DNA of 64,000 nt from Segetibacter aerophilus (GCF_007991655.1 NZ_BJYT01000006.1:248001-312000), one strand, 5' to 3'. Shown: positions 19,543 to 29,011, numbered from the stretch's first letter. Notes: generated by a model not told the origin, from the letters alone. Made by a program: numbers and translations.

Positions 19543-19896
19543 ATGAATAAATTTTACTTAGTTATTTTTTTTACTGCACTTACTTTGTTTACTCAGGCCC
19601 AGGATGGTAAACCAAGTGACACTCCTTTTTCTGCAGAGATAGTAAAAGCTAAAGTGTTAAAGTTTTACCCCAATCCTGCTACCGGTGTTATCAACTTCGA
19701 ATTTTTAAAACCCGTCCAACGAGACCTGACGTTACAGGTGTTTAATTTTATAGGTAAAAAAGTATTTGAACTGAACGGAGTATCCCAAAAAACATCCGTT
19801 CCTCTTAACGACTTTTATCGCGGCGTTTACATCTTCCAGTTGCGGGATAAGTCGGGGCATATAGTTGAGTCGGGCAAATTCCAGGTAAGCAAGTAG
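19543..19896 (+). CDS. Small exported protein with T9SS type A sorting domain
   Basis: A 117-residue protein with a signal peptide (residues 1-19, ending TQAQ), a linker of about 20 residues, and a complete type A sorting domain from residue 40 (KFYPNPATGVINFEF ... GVYIFQLRDKSGHIVESGKF). It is almost nothing but the sorting domain, so there is little or no cargo. It could be a minimal surface anchor or a small signalling protein. It ends 4 bases from the convergent methyltransferase gene. Confidence 0.85.
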   Translation: MNKFYLVIFFTALTLFTQAQDGKPSDTPFSAEIVKAKVLKFYPNPATGVINFEFLKPVQRDLTLQVFNFIGKKVFELNGVSQKTSVPLNDFYRGVYIFQLRDKSGHIVESGKFQVSK

Positions 19897-19900
19897 GCTG

Positions 19901-21073
19901 TTATAGAACCTGTACAATCAGAAACTTTAGGTAATTCGTATTTTCTATTCCCCAAATAATAGGATGGTCGCTTGCCTGCGCTCTAAATGTTACCTGCCTA
20001 AGTCTTCTTCTTGCGTCTTTTGCCGCCAGGTTTATTGTTTCTAAAAAACGCTCAGGCGAAACAAGATTAGTACAGCTACTTGTTACCAAAAAACCTCCGG
20101 GTTTAACTAGTTTCATCCCTCTTAGGTTTATCTCTTTATAACCCGTTAAAGCTTTATCGATATTTTCCCGGCTTTTTGTAAATGCTGGAGGGTCAAGCAT
20201 TACTACATCGTATTGACGTCCATCTTTGCCCCACTGTTTTAATACATCGAAAGCATTGACCGCCTCAAACCGGCAAACTTTAGATAGTCCGTTTAACTCC
20301 GCATTCTTTGTTGCCTGCAGAACAGCATTTTCCGAAATGTCTAATCCTAATACACTTTTTGCCCCATAGTGAGCGGCGTGGATTTCGAACGTCCCCGTGT
20401 AGGTAAAAACACCAAGAACATCTGCCCCTTTTACAATGTGGCGAATAGCTCGCCTGTTGTCTTGCTGATCAAGAAAATAACCAGTCTTCTGTCCGTTTTC
20501 TATGTCGACGTAAAATTGTAGCCCGTTTTCTTTAATAAGAATGGTCGTATCCTGCGGTTCTGTCAACCAGCCCTTTTTTTGTTCAAGGCCTTCTAATTCT
20601 CTTACAGGCACATCGTTTCTTTCGTAGATGCCCTTTGGATTAAAAATGGATTGGAGTGCGTTGACGATAGCTGGTTTCCAAACTTCCATCCCATATGAGA
20701 GGGTTTGTAAAACAAAATAGTCATTGAACTTATCGATAATTAAGGCAGGCATAAAATCGGCCTCGCCGAAAATCAGCCTGCAGTTTTCGGTGTAACCTAT
20801 TTTTTTCCTGTAATCCCAGGCAGATTGGATGCGGTTGAAAATGAACTGCTCATTGATTGTTTCACTTCTATCACGTGTGAGCAGTCGTACCGTAATTTGA
20901 GATTTTGGATTGATATATCCTTTTCCTACAAATTTTTTGTCATGGGTAAGCACCTCAACTATATCCCCCGGTTTAGTTTCGCCTTCGATTCTATCAATCT
21001 CGTTTGAAAAAATCCAGGGATGACCGTTCGCAACCCTTTGACTGATCTTCTTTTGTAAAACAGCATTTGCCAT
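19901..21073 (-). CDS. Class I SAM-dependent rRNA methyltransferase, RlmI-like
   Basis: A 390-residue protein with an N-terminal PUA-like domain (RVANGHPWIFSNEIDRIEG), a central linker domain, and a Rossmann methyltransferase domain (VLGVFTYTGTFEIHAAHYGA; VMLDPPAFTKS motif IV; SSCTN with the likely catalytic Cys). This is the architecture of RlmI, the 23S rRNA m5C1962 methyltransferase. Site specificity is inferred from the family. A TATATTTG box (21078-21085, minus strand) ends only 4 bases before the ATG, suggesting a leaderless or nearly leaderless mRNA. The gene is divergent from grpE. Confidence 0.9.
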   Translation of the reverse strand: MANAVLQKKISQRVANGHPWIFSNEIDRIEGETKPGDIVEVLTHDKKFVGKGYINPKSQITVRLLTRDRSETINEQFIFNRIQSAWDYRKKIGYTENCRLIFGEADFMPALIIDKFNDYFVLQTLSYGMEVWKPAIVNALQSIFNPKGIYERNDVPVRELEGLEQKKGWLTEPQDTTILIKENGLQFYVDIENGQKTGYFLDQQDNRRAIRHIVKGADVLGVFTYTGTFEIHAAHYGAKSVLGLDISENAVLQATKNAELNGLSKVCRFEAVNAFDVLKQWGKDGRQYDVVMLDPPAFTKSRENIDKALTGYKEINLRGMKLVKPGGFLVTSSCTNLVSPERFLETINLAAKDARRRLRQVTFRAQASDHPIIWGIENTNYLKFLIVQVL

Positions 21074-21077
21074 TTTG

Positions 21078-21085
21078 CAAATATA
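21078..21085 (-). promoter_or_regulatory. -7 element TATATTTG of the methyltransferase gene
   Basis: A perfect match to TAnnTTTG on the minus strand, 4 bases upstream of the ATG at 21073. If used, transcription would begin at or within a few bases of the start codon. Confidence 0.5.
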
Positions 21086-21142
21086 ATTTTACATATTGTC
21101 TTTGCCTGTTTTTTCAAAATGTCAATTTGACCTTAAAACCTC

Positions 21143-21171
21143 TTTGGCAAAGTGTTTGACCTTTACCTTTG
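21143..21171 (+). promoter_or_regulatory. Promoter of grpE-dnaJ
   Basis: TTTG (21143-21146), 17 bases, then TACCTTTG (21164-21171): a close match to the Bacteroidota primary sigma consensus TTTG-N17-TAnnTTTG. It overlaps the upstream-extended reading frame beginning at 21152 and so decides the true grpE start, the ATG at 21188, leaving a leader of roughly 10 bases. Confidence 0.8.
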
Positions 21172-21187
21172 CGAAAAAAAGAAAAGT

Positions 21188-21751
21188 ATGGCAGATCAAG
21201 AAACACAGCAAACCAACGGTCAATCAATGGAGGGAGTTGATATAAATTCTGATGACAATATTCCTGGAACTTCTCACCTAAGTGATACTTTAACCGACGA
21301 GGGAGAAACTGAGAAACTTAGGAGCGAGTTGCAAGAGCAAAAGGACAAATATCTAAGGCTTTTTGCTGAATTCGATAACTACAAAAGACGAACTGCAAAA
21401 GAAAGAATAGAGTTAATGCAAACCGCAGGCAAAGAAGTTATTGCTTCTATGCTTGACGTGTTGGATGACTGTGACCGCGCTGAAAAGCAATTACAGTCAA
21501 CAACAGATCTTGACCAGATTAAAGAAGGTGTTCAACTGGTATTTAATAAGCTAAGAACAACGTTACAAAGTAAAGGTCTGAAGGCAATGGAAAGTGTGAA
21601 GACAGACTTCGATGTTGAAAAGCACGAAGCAATTACCGAAATTCCAGCACCGACAGAAGATTTAAAAGGTAAGGTTGTGGATGAGGTAACCAAAGGATAT
21701 TACCTCAACGACAAATTGATCCGTTTTGCTAAAGTGGTGGTAGGTAAATGA
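21188..21751 (+). CDS. grpE: Nucleotide exchange factor GrpE
   Basis: A 187-residue protein. GrpE releases ADP from DnaK and resets the chaperone cycle. There is an acidic disordered N-terminus, a long coiled-coil helix (ETEKLRSELQEQKDKYLRLFAEFDNYKRRTAKER, about 40-80) and the C-terminal beta domain (ATTEIPAP-like EAITEIPAPTEDLKGKVVDEV and GYYLNDKLIRFAKVVVGK). I start at 21188 because the upstream TTG at 21152 falls inside the promoter. dnaJ follows after 293 bases. Confidence 0.95.
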   Translation: MADQETQQTNGQSMEGVDINSDDNIPGTSHLSDTLTDEGETEKLRSELQEQKDKYLRLFAEFDNYKRRTAKERIELMQTAGKEVIASMLDVLDDCDRAEKQLQSTTDLDQIKEGVQLVFNKLRTTLQSKGLKAMESVKTDFDVEKHEAITEIPAPTEDLKGKVVDEVTKGYYLNDKLIRFAKVVVGK

Positions 21752-21956
21752 AAGGGTTTGGGTAAAAAGGGTTAAAGCGTGTAAGACTAATTAATGTTTT
21801 TGTTTCGGGGAAATAAGAACTTAAAAGATAAAAGTGGCAACAGGTTGGAGAATACAATTAGTCGGGAGTATTTAAAAGCAACTTTCAATAAACCATTGTC
21901 TATTGCGTTTAATATAGGATTTGATTTGGAAGCTGAAGGGGAGTGTACTAGTGGAA

Positions 21957-21976
21957 GTACAAGTGAGTGACACAAC
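21957..21976 (+). repeat. Interspersed 20-bp repeat, copy 2
   Basis: GTACAAGTGAGTGACACAAC, followed by AATGACG, in the grpE-dnaJ intergenic region. The 3' flank resembles that of copy 1 (GATGCCG). Confidence 0.9.
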
Positions 21977-22044
21977 AATGACGGGCTGAGAGAAAATGTT
22001 TATAAAATAAAATAATACTTCCTTTAAAGGGCGGTGAAATATTT

Positions 22045-23217
22045 ATGTCAACGAAAAGAGATTATTACGAGGTGCTGGGTGTAGGCAAGTCTGCTGGCGC
22101 TGATGAAATAAAAAAGGCATACCGTAAGGTGGCAATGCAGTACCATCCTGACCGAAACCCGGGTGATCATGAAGCTGAAGAAAAGTTTAAGGAGGCGGCT
22201 GAAGCATACGAAGTCTTAAGTGATTCTGATAAGAAAGCGAAGTATGATCGGTACGGTCACCAGGCATTTGCACCCGGAAGTGGTGGTTTTGGCGGCGGTC
22301 ATGCAAGCAACATGGAAGATATCTTTAGCCAATTTGGAGACATTTTTGGCGATGATATTTTTGGCGGCTTCTTTGGAAATCAAAGCGGCGGAAGAGGTCG
22401 CGGCGGTGGAAGAAGAGCAACCGGCCAACGTGGAAGTAACTTACGGGTGAAGTTGAAACTGAACTTTGAGGAAATTTCGAAAGGTGTCACAAAAAACATT
22501 AAAGTAAAAAAGTACGTAAGCTGTAATACTTGTAGCGGAAGCGGCGCGAAGGACAAGGGTAGCATGCAGACATGTAGTAGCTGTAATGGTAGCGGGCAGG
22601 TACGAAAGGTTCAAAATACTTTTCTTGGCCAGATGCAAACCGTTACTACTTGTCCTACATGTAATGGTGAGGGAACGACCATTACTGCTAAATGTCCTGC
22701 ATGTAAAGGCGAAGGAAGAGTATATGGTGAAGAAATGGTGAGCCTTGATATACCGGCAGGAGTGCAGGAGGGTATGCAACTAAGCTTAAGCGGAAAGGGA
22801 AATGCCGGCGAAAGAGGCGGCGCAAATGGAGACCTGATAATTTTAATTGAAGAAGAAGCGCATCCTCATTTACATCGTGATGGATTGAATGTAGCTTTTG
22901 AGTTGTTTATTACTTTTCCTGATGCTGTTTTTGGAACTAATGTAGAAGTGCCAACGATTGATGGTAAAGCAAAAATCAAAATACCACCCGGAACGCAAAG
23001 TGGTAAGATCTTTAGGTTGAAAGGCAAAGGCTTTCCGGAAGTGAACGGGTATTCTAAAGGAGATCAATTGATCCACGTAAATGTATGGACTCCACAAAAC
23101 GTAAGCAGTGAAGAAAGATCAATGTTGGAGAGAATGAACGATAGCAATAACTTTAAACCTCATCCTGATAAAAACGATAAAAGCTTTTTTGAAAAACTAA
23201 AGGAAGCTTTTAGTTAG
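22045..23217 (+). CDS. dnaJ: Chaperone protein DnaJ
   Basis: A 390-residue type I DnaJ: J domain (residues 4-70, HPD at 34-36), Gly/Phe-rich linker (about 75-135), a zinc-finger domain with four CxxCxGxG motifs ([32 protein letters not shown]) and C-terminal substrate-binding domains. It stimulates DnaK ATPase and delivers clients. All zinc ligands are intact. It lies downstream of grpE, and a strong terminator follows. Confidence 0.97.
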   Translation: MSTKRDYYEVLGVGKSAGADEIKKAYRKVAMQYHPDRNPGDHEAEEKFKEAAEAYEVLSDSDKKAKYDRYGHQAFAPGSGGFGGGHASNMEDIFSQFGDIFGDDIFGGFFGNQSGGRGRGGGRRATGQRGSNLRVKLKLNFEEISKGVTKNIKVKKYVSCNTCSGSGAKDKGSMQTCSSCNGSGQVRKVQNTFLGQMQTVTTCPTCNGEGTTITAKCPACKGEGRVYGEEMVSLDIPAGVQEGMQLSLSGKGNAGERGGANGDLIILIEEEAHPHLHRDGLNVAFELFITFPDAVFGTNVEVPTIDGKAKIKIPPGTQSGKIFRLKGKGFPEVNGYSKGDQLIHVNVWTPQNVSSEERSMLERMNDSNNFKPHPDKNDKSFFEKLKEAFS

Positions 23218-23253
23218 TCAAAAAGTTTTTTGGGATAATACTGCCGAGTTAAA

Positions 23254-23286
23254 AAAACGCTGGATAATTCTTCCAGCGTTTTTCGT
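23254..23286 (+). terminator. Rho-independent terminator after dnaJ
   Basis: An 11-bp stem AAAACGCTGGA/TCCAGCGTTTT (23254-23264 with 23272-23282) and a T-run ending TTTTTC. It may also serve the leftward VWA gene. Confidence 0.9.
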
Positions 23287-23332
23287 TAACGCGATCTTCA
23301 AATCTTGCTTGAAAATCATTTAAAGTAATCAG

Positions 23333-25099
23333 CTAGTTTGAAGGTTTGCTGGCAACATTTTTCTTTTTGGTTGTTTTTGGATAAAGTTTTTTAGCCTTCC
23401 CAATTAGATCTACAAATTCCATCTGCAACAAATCTTTCTTATTAGCCGAAGACGCAGCGAGATTGGATAAATCGTCCCACGAAAACGAATTGGAAAATTC
23501 AGATTGTTTCAATAAAGTTCCAAACATTATGACTGCAGATGCAAATCGTAAACAACTATCTGCAGGTTGATAATTATAAACGGCCTCGTGTCTTTCTGTT
23601 ATAATTTGATCGCTTCCAGGTACTTTATAAGATAGTTGCAAAGATGCCAGGGGAACAGGTTTGCTATCAATTTTTATAGAAGAAGCGGGCACAATTTCAA
23701 AGGCAGCAAGTAACGAGTGGCCGCTGCCTACTTCGCCTCCTTCAAGCACAGTGCTCCTATCAGCTAAAGCGCTTTTCTTGTTATCAAAACCTATCAGCCT
23801 ATATTTCTCTACTAAGCTTGCATCGAAAGTTGCATTTAAAAAGACGTTGCTTGCTACCGTATAGATTGTTTGCGCGAATTCTTCTACCAATACTTTTTCA
23901 GCTTCACCCTCATTATCGAGGTAAGCAAAATTTCCATGACCTTTTTTTGCCAGCACTTCCAACTTACTGTCTTTATAATTGCCCATTCCAACGCCGAGGC
24001 ACGTTAAGTAAATACCGGCTTTGCTTTCTTGGGTTATCAAATCTTCTAATTCTTTCTCACTTGTTTGTCCAACATTAAAATCTCCGTCTGTTGCTAAAAT
24101 CACCCGGTTATTTCCATTTGCTATAAAGGTATTTCTTGCTAATCTGTAAGCCATACGAATAGCAGATGCTCCTGGTGTAAAACCATGTGGTCTTAAACCT
24201 TCAATCGCTTCAATGATTTGTTGTTTGTAAAAACCTGATGTAGCAGGCAGCAATTCTGTTACCTGGTCACCGTAAGTAACGATGGTAACCTGGTCCTTTG
24301 GTCGCAGGTTTTCACTTAATAGTTTAAAAGCACTTTTTAGTAGTGGAAGGCGGTTAGGCATGTCCATGCTGGCCGACACATCAATTAAAAAAATAAGATT
24401 GGCCGGCGGAGTATTGTCCAGATTTATTTTTCTTGCCTGGAGGTTTATAAATAGCAACAAGTTGTTTTTATTCCAGGGACATTCTGTAAGGTTAGAGCTG
24501 AATGAAAATGTCTCTTTTTGATTACTTGCTGCCTTCATTTTCAGGTTGAAATAGTTCAACATTTCTTCAATCCGGACAGCGTCAACGGGAGGTTTTTCTT
24601 TTTGATTTAAAAACCGCCTGATATTGCTGTAACTAGCTCTATCTACATGAATAGCAAACCCCGTTTCAGGAAAGCTTTTAGTGGAAACAAAAGGATTTTC
24701 GATAGTGGAAGAATAAGTCTCCCCATCTCCCAAGGTCGTCTCAAGATTTGCTGGTTGAAGATTTTTTGTAAAAGAAGCGAGTTGTAAGGTTGTAGAAAGC
24801 GCTTTTCGGTTAGAACTTTTTAAAGTGAAGTGACCATATTGACTTGTGATAACGGCTGTTTTCAAAGTATCGTAACCGGGTAAGGAGAAAGTTATTGTAT
24901 CTACTTTCAAGCTGGTCGGTATTCCAAACGTGCCGGAACTTCCGGTGTTAAAAGGATAGCTCCCTTTAGAAGCAAGAGTAATGCGGGCACCTTGCAAACC
25001 GTTTCCCTTTTCATCTTTTAGTTCGCCCCGCAAATAATATTGCGAGTCTGCCGCAGTTGCTGTAAGCAACAAGAATATAGTAAACGCAAGCGAACGCAC
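23333..25099 (-). CDS. Secreted VWA domain protein (YfbK-like)
   Basis: A 588-residue protein with a signal peptide (1-19), a carboxypeptidase-regulatory-like domain (about 22-95), the N-terminal domain typical of YfbK-type proteins (FPETGFAIHVDRASYSNIRRFL, about 143-200), a von Willebrand A domain from about 232 (MIDAS Asp240-x-Ser242-x-Ser244 in LIDVSASMD; ATDGDFNVG) and a C-terminal DUF3520-like region. It probably binds a protein ligand through the metal site in the periplasm or outer membrane. It is last in a leftward run with hpt, a LysM protein and an O-methyltransferase. Confidence 0.9.
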   Translation of the reverse strand: MRSLAFTIFLLLTATAADSQYYLRGELKDEKGNGLQGARITLASKGSYPFNTGSSGTFGIPTSLKVDTITFSLPGYDTLKTAVITSQYGHFTLKSSNRKALSTTLQLASFTKNLQPANLETTLGDGETYSSTIENPFVSTKSFPETGFAIHVDRASYSNIRRFLNQKEKPPVDAVRIEEMLNYFNLKMKAASNQKETFSFSSNLTECPWNKNNLLLFINLQARKINLDNTPPANLIFLIDVSASMDMPNRLPLLKSAFKLLSENLRPKDQVTIVTYGDQVTELLPATSGFYKQQIIEAIEGLRPHGFTPGASAIRMAYRLARNTFIANGNNRVILATDGDFNVGQTSEKELEDLITQESKAGIYLTCLGVGMGNYKDSKLEVLAKKGHGNFAYLDNEGEAEKVLVEEFAQTIYTVASNVFLNATFDASLVEKYRLIGFDNKKSALADRSTVLEGGEVGSGHSLLAAFEIVPASSIKIDSKPVPLASLQLSYKVPGSDQIITERHEAVYNYQPADSCLRFASAVIMFGTLLKQSEFSNSFSWDDLSNLAASSANKKDLLQMEFVDLIGKAKKLYPKTTKKKNVASKPSN

Positions 25100-25151
25100 A
25101 GTTTAGAGTTTGGATAAAAATAAACTTTATTTACCGTTACAGTAAATTCTG

Positions 25152-25691
25152 CTACTCTTCCTTAAGCTGGTATAGCTGCGACAGGTTTCTGCCTAGCCCG
25201 TTATAGTCCAGTCCGTAACCTAGTACAAACTTGTTGGGAATCGAAAAACAAGTGTAGTCGATGTCAACTGGATGAACGGTAGCTTCAGGCTTATGAAGGA
25301 GTACTGCAATTTTTAATGAAGCTGGTTGCTGATTAAATACCTGCGGTAAAAACTGGCTGAGCGTTTTGCCAGTATCAATAATGTCTTCAAGAATAATAAT
25401 ATCTCTTCCGTGGATGTCTGTATCAAGCCCAATGGCAGTAATAACTTGTCCAGAACTTTTTGTGCCTTTATAGGATGCGAGTTTGATAAAACAGATCTCA
25501 GATTCAATAGTAAGAAATTTGAACAGGTCGGCTGAGAACATGAACGAACCATTGAGGATAGAAATAAAAAGCGGCCTTTTGTCCTTGTAATCAGAATTAA
25601 TTCGTTCAGCTAGCTGCTTTACTTTTTCAATGATTTTTTCTTCAGATAGATAGGGAATGAAAAATTTATCGTGAACTTGTATTGTAGACAT
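25152..25691 (-). CDS. hpt: Hypoxanthine phosphoribosyltransferase
   Basis: A 179-residue purine-salvage enzyme converting hypoxanthine or guanine plus PRPP to IMP or GMP. The PRPP loop is clear (DIIILEDIIDTGKTLSQF), as are LFISILNGSFMFSADL and the C-terminal YTCFSIPNKFVLGYGLDYNGLGRNL. I use the ATG at 25691; an in-frame codon six residues upstream (25709) lies only 14 bases from the preceding gene's stop and adds a non-family extension. Gaps of 52 and 32 bases suggest co-transcription with its neighbours. Confidence 0.94.
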   Translation of the reverse strand: MSTIQVHDKFFIPYLSEEKIIEKVKQLAERINSDYKDKRPLFISILNGSFMFSADLFKFLTIESEICFIKLASYKGTKSSGQVITAIGLDTDIHGRDIIILEDIIDTGKTLSQFLPQVFNQQPASLKIAVLLHKPEATVHPVDIDYTCFSIPNKFVLGYGLDYNGLGRNLSQLYQLKEE

Positions 25692-25723
25692 CAGGCACTT
25701 TTGGGGCACAAGATAAGGTCTAA

Positions 25724-26797
25724 TTACATATTCGATCCGCTTTTAAGCGAAGCAGTTGACGCAAGTCTTGGGGAAGAAGGCGCAGGATATTTTAGGTAAA
25801 TTTTTTCGCCGATCGCAGGTTGCATTCCTTTTTGCAAGCCATTAAATTCCATAATCGTGGAAAGTTGGATGCCTTCCTTTTGAGCTATGTCGTGCATTGA
25901 TTCGTTCTCTTCTACAATATGCAAATCTTTAGTTCCTTTTTTAGGTTTTTTCTGTAAGAAAATTAGCTGGTTAGTTGCAAGAATGTCTATTTGCTCCAAT
26001 TCGTTAAACTCAATTAATTTCTTTAAACCAACGTTATGGTTATTTGCGAGAGCAAGTAACGAAGTGCCAGCTTCAGCATACACTACTTTAGCCTCATTGA
26101 TATTAAAAACCGAATTAAGTGGATAGCCTAAATTTTTAAACTTCTCTTTTCCTGCATTTTTTACCCCTAAAACAGGAGAACTTTTTATTTCAGCGTCAAT
26201 ATCCAATTCATCAGGCTGTTTTTGATTAATGCTTCCGGTAGCGAACAACTCGTCACCCATCTCCTGGTGTTGCATAGCCAGAAGGGTATATGACTGTAGA
26301 TTATTTTCGACAATTATCCTAATAAGCTGCTGAGCGTATACAGGATTTGTAGCATATCCAGCCTTCTTTAATCCTTTGGCCCAGCCTTCATAATCAGTAG
26401 GATCCAATTTGAAAAGAAAGGCGTACATCGGCCTTGTCTTTAAAAAGTCTGAATGATCTTTATACGAATCCTCAACTGACGGATATTTCCTAAAACATTC
26501 ATTCTTAGCATCATCGTCGTGACGCATCGTTTCTCCTGTCCATTCAGCTTTACATTTTATTCCGAAATGATTATTTGCTAATGATGCCAAATCACTTTGG
26601 CCACCTGCTGTTTCAAGTATTCCCTGGGCCAGTGTTACCGACGCCGGTACCCCTGTGCGAAGCATTTCAGAGATGGCAAGTTCTTTGTAATTATTTACGT
26701 AAGCCTGTATTCTTATTTTGTCAGATTGACCAAAAGCAGAGGATAATAATAAGATTGCTGAAAGCAGTGTTGTAGTAAGCTTAGGTAATTTTATCAT
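25724..26797 (-). CDS. Exported glucosaminidase-domain protein with LysM repeats
   Basis: A 357-residue protein with a signal peptide (1-23), a GH73-type glucosaminidase domain (about 30-175; GVPASVTLAQGILETAGGQSDLASLANNHFGIKC with the likely catalytic Glu in LETAGG) and a LysM region (about 215-345; GTSLLALANNHNVGLKKLIEFN and ESMHDIAQKEGIQLSTIMEFN). It is predicted to bind and cleave peptidoglycan during growth or separation. Its ATG shares one base with the stop codon of the upstream O-methyltransferase (TAATG), so the two are translationally coupled. Confidence 0.92.
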   Translation of the reverse strand: MIKLPKLTTTLLSAILLLSSAFGQSDKIRIQAYVNNYKELAISEMLRTGVPASVTLAQGILETAGGQSDLASLANNHFGIKCKAEWTGETMRHDDDAKNECFRKYPSVEDSYKDHSDFLKTRPMYAFLFKLDPTDYEGWAKGLKKAGYATNPVYAQQLIRIIVENNLQSYTLLAMQHQEMGDELFATGSINQKQPDELDIDAEIKSSPVLGVKNAGKEKFKNLGYPLNSVFNINEAKVVYAEAGTSLLALANNHNVGLKKLIEFNELEQIDILATNQLIFLQKKPKKGTKDLHIVEENESMHDIAQKEGIQLSTIMEFNGLQKGMQPAIGEKIYLKYPAPSSPRLASTASLKSGSNM

Positions 26798-27441
26798 TAT
26801 AGTTTTTTTATTAATAATAATCCGTCTCTAACAGAGAGCATAACCTGTTCAACCCTAGGGTCTTCGCGAACATGTTTATTAAATGCATCTATTGCAAGTG
26901 CATTCTTTCCTTTAATGGGTTGTTCCAGTACCTGCCCGTGAAATAGTACATTATCAGCTATGATAATTCCCTTTTTAGATAAGCGTGGTAAAACAAGTTC
27001 ATAGTAGTCTACATAACTTACTTTATCAGCGTCAATAAAAACAAGATCCCATTCATGCGACAGTGTTGGAATAATATCTCTCGCATTACCTACGTGTAAA
27101 GTAATGAGATTATTGTTTTCAGCAAATTTAAAATTTGCTAATGCAGTATCTGCATCCTCCTGCCGAATCTCAATCGTGTGAAGTTCTCCGTCTCCCTTAA
27201 TGCCCTTCAACAAACACAAAGCACTATAACCAGTAAAGGTTCCTATCTCTAAAATATATTTCGGCGCGAGGATATTGCTGATAAAAGCCAACAGTTTTCC
27301 TTGTACATGCCCACTTATCATATGTGCAAGTGGATGACCTTCAACTGTTTCTTTATTTATTCTTCGTAAAAGTTCGTCTTCTTCACTTGTAAACTGATCA
27401 ACATATGCTTCGGCCAGGGTTGAGATTATTTCAAAAGGCAT
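26797..27441 (-). CDS. O-methyltransferase, class I SAM-dependent
   Basis: A 214-residue protein of the caffeoyl-CoA/catechol O-methyltransferase-like family. Motifs: HMISGHVQGKLLAFISNIL, the SAM-binding ILEIGTFTGYSALCLLKGI, WDLVFIDADKVSYVDYYELVLPRL and the C-terminal GLLLIKKL. I start at the ATG at 27441 (MPFEIISTLAEAYVDQFTS), which matches the usual family N-terminus; the upstream 27489 start adds atypical residues. The substrate is unknown. It overlaps the next gene by one base. Confidence 0.9.
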   Translation of the reverse strand: MPFEIISTLAEAYVDQFTSEEDELLRRINKETVEGHPLAHMISGHVQGKLLAFISNILAPKYILEIGTFTGYSALCLLKGIKGDGELHTIEIRQEDADTALANFKFAENNNLITLHVGNARDIIPTLSHEWDLVFIDADKVSYVDYYELVLPRLSKKGIIIADNVLFHGQVLEQPIKGKNALAIDAFNKHVREDPRVEQVMLSVRDGLLLIKKL

Positions 27442-27897
27442 TGAATCAAAACTAGTAAAAATCTGAAAAAGCAACGGCGGCCCCAGCAAAAAGAAAGTGC
27501 TTCATTTTGAAAACTTTAACAGTTAAACAAGCAGCGGAAAGAAAATAAATTGAGGTTTCTGCTTTTTTCGAACTCATTTTTCAAACTCGTCAAATTCTTT
27601 TTGAGGAAGGATGGCTCTATTTTTTGCCACTAGTTCTACCATTATCAAATTTTGAAAAACGTCTTTCTGTATTCAACCTATTGCTTTTCTCATAGTAGAA
27701 TGCACCTTTATTCCACCTAGTTCTATAAAAGATAGGTCTAGACATTATTTTAACTGATTCGATTAAATATCTAAAAAAGTAGAAGAGGGAAGAGGAGAAG
27801 TTATTTGTAAAGAGGTACCAGCCTCGGAAGAAGATTTATGAAAAGAATGAACCGAAGAGATTGTTGGTTGCCAACTACACCCATTAAATGAGCTTTA

Positions 27898-27917
27898 GTT
27901 GTGTCACTCACTTGTAC
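27898..27917 (-). repeat. Interspersed 20-bp repeat, copy 3
   Basis: The minus-strand copy of GTACAAGTGAGTGACACAAC, complete at 20/20, in the gene-poor stretch upstream of the O-methyltransferase. Confidence 0.88.
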
Positions 27918-27953
27918 GTCATCTTGTTAAGCAGCTCTAAAAGCGGATATCCA

Positions 27954-28130
27954 CTATGCTACTACTCGTTTTTCCACACCTTCTTCCTTTGGGTTTGCCG
28001 CTTCCTTAAACTTGGTCTGTATGGCCGATTCTTTTATTTCTTTTTTGCTCGAAGCCGTCAAATAATTAAAATAAAAAATCATTGTTACGCCTGAAACAAA
28101 CATAGCCGAAATCGTGACACTAAGAATCAT
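27954..28130 (-). CDS. Possible small single-span membrane protein (58 aa)
   Basis: From the ATG at 28130 the product is 58 residues: one hydrophobic helix (SVTISAMFVSGVTMIFYFNY) followed by a charged tail (SSKKEIKESAIQTKF ...). The helix-plus-charged-tail pattern looks protein-like, but there is no clear promoter or recognised family, and a TTG extension to 28160 is also possible. Confidence 0.35.
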   Translation of the reverse strand: MILSVTISAMFVSGVTMIFYFNYLTASSKKEIKESAIQTKFKEAANPKEEGVEKRVVA

Positions 28131-28459
28131 AGGAAGAAAATTTGGTTGAACCAGTTGCAAAACGAGCTATCAAGTAACTATCTTTTAAACAATCCATACC
28201 TTTTTGATGACCTAGACTAAAAGTCCTGGGTCTCAATTGTAGTACAGATTTTATTTAAAGATGAAGACACAGTTCAAAGGGTTGCAAACGAACTGTCAAT
28301 AAACCACCGAGATGCAAGCTTTTGAAAGAAAGCAGCAATGCGCTTGGAACGCTTTCATTACCACAACAAATTCTACTATCGACCTTTTAGCAATAGAATC
28401 TCAAAAACAGGAAACTGAGGTTGTAAAAATTTTGATGTTTGATCCCATGCGTAGGTTTA

Positions 28460-29011
28460 TTATTCTTCCCTTCTGCCAAAAGTGAATGCATGGGAAATCC
28501 TCAACGCGAAAAGATTAGTGACCGCGTTGCCAAAAGTATGTTCATAACGAAGTCCTACATTAAACTGGACTCTTCCTGCCGGTTCGAAAAGGTAACCAAA
28601 ACCAATTCCGGCCGCCGGTCCGGCTACTTTTTCATGCGCCCATCCATTGGTACTGTAGTCCGCAACAGGAGTATTGTTTTCGTAAATTCCTATAGTAGTC
28701 TCGCCGAAAGTATACCCGATATTAGGTTCAACATACAAGCCGGTGCCAGTTTGATTAAGGGTATACCGAAAACCTAACAATGCCGGAATTAAAGCTACCT
28801 CATCGTCCTCTTTATCTTTGAAGTATTGCAACGCCCCTTCCGCTGTGATATAATTAGCTTTAGATATAGGCACGCTAAAATTTAAAAAGCCTGCAAAACC
28901 CGTTGCTTTAAAGTTCTTTACCGATATGTGCGCAACCTCTATTTGCGCATTAGAAACGACGGACATTAATAACATAAAGTATAAAACAACGAATGGCTTT
29001 GTCAATAACAT
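28460..29011 (-). CDS. Hypothetical outer-membrane beta-barrel protein
   Basis: A 183-residue protein with a signal peptide (1-22, ending SNAQ) and repeated alternating amphipathic strands rich in Gly, Tyr and Phe (GLYVEPNIGYTFGE, GPAAGIGFGYLFEPAGRVQFNVGLRYEHTFGN), ending ALRISHAFTFGRREE. This is the layout of the small outer-membrane beta-barrel families of Bacteroidota. No specific function can be assigned. It stands alone between sparse intergenic regions. Confidence 0.78.
   Translation of the reverse strand: MLLTKPFVVLYFMLLMSVVSNAQIEVAHISVKNFKATGFAGFLNFSVPISKANYITAEGALQYFKDKEDDEVALIPALLGFRYTLNQTGTGLYVEPNIGYTFGETTIGIYENNTPVADYSTNGWAHEKVAGPAAGIGFGYLFEPAGRVQFNVGLRYEHTFGNAVTNLFALRISHAFTFGRREE

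Larger units (their letters stand above)
27442..28459. other. About 1 kb of sparse sequence with one repeat and one doubtful small ORF
   Basis: Between the O-methyltransferase start and the outer-membrane protein gene I see only interspersed repeat copy 3 (27898-27917) and a weak leftward ORF (27954-28130). The remainder shows no sustained coding pattern, terminator or RNA gene. Confidence 0.45.

Noticed and set aside
22216-22779. Several ORFs overlapping dnaJ in other frames
   Set aside because: They are shadows of the Gly/Cys-rich dnaJ coding sequence, with no signals of their own.
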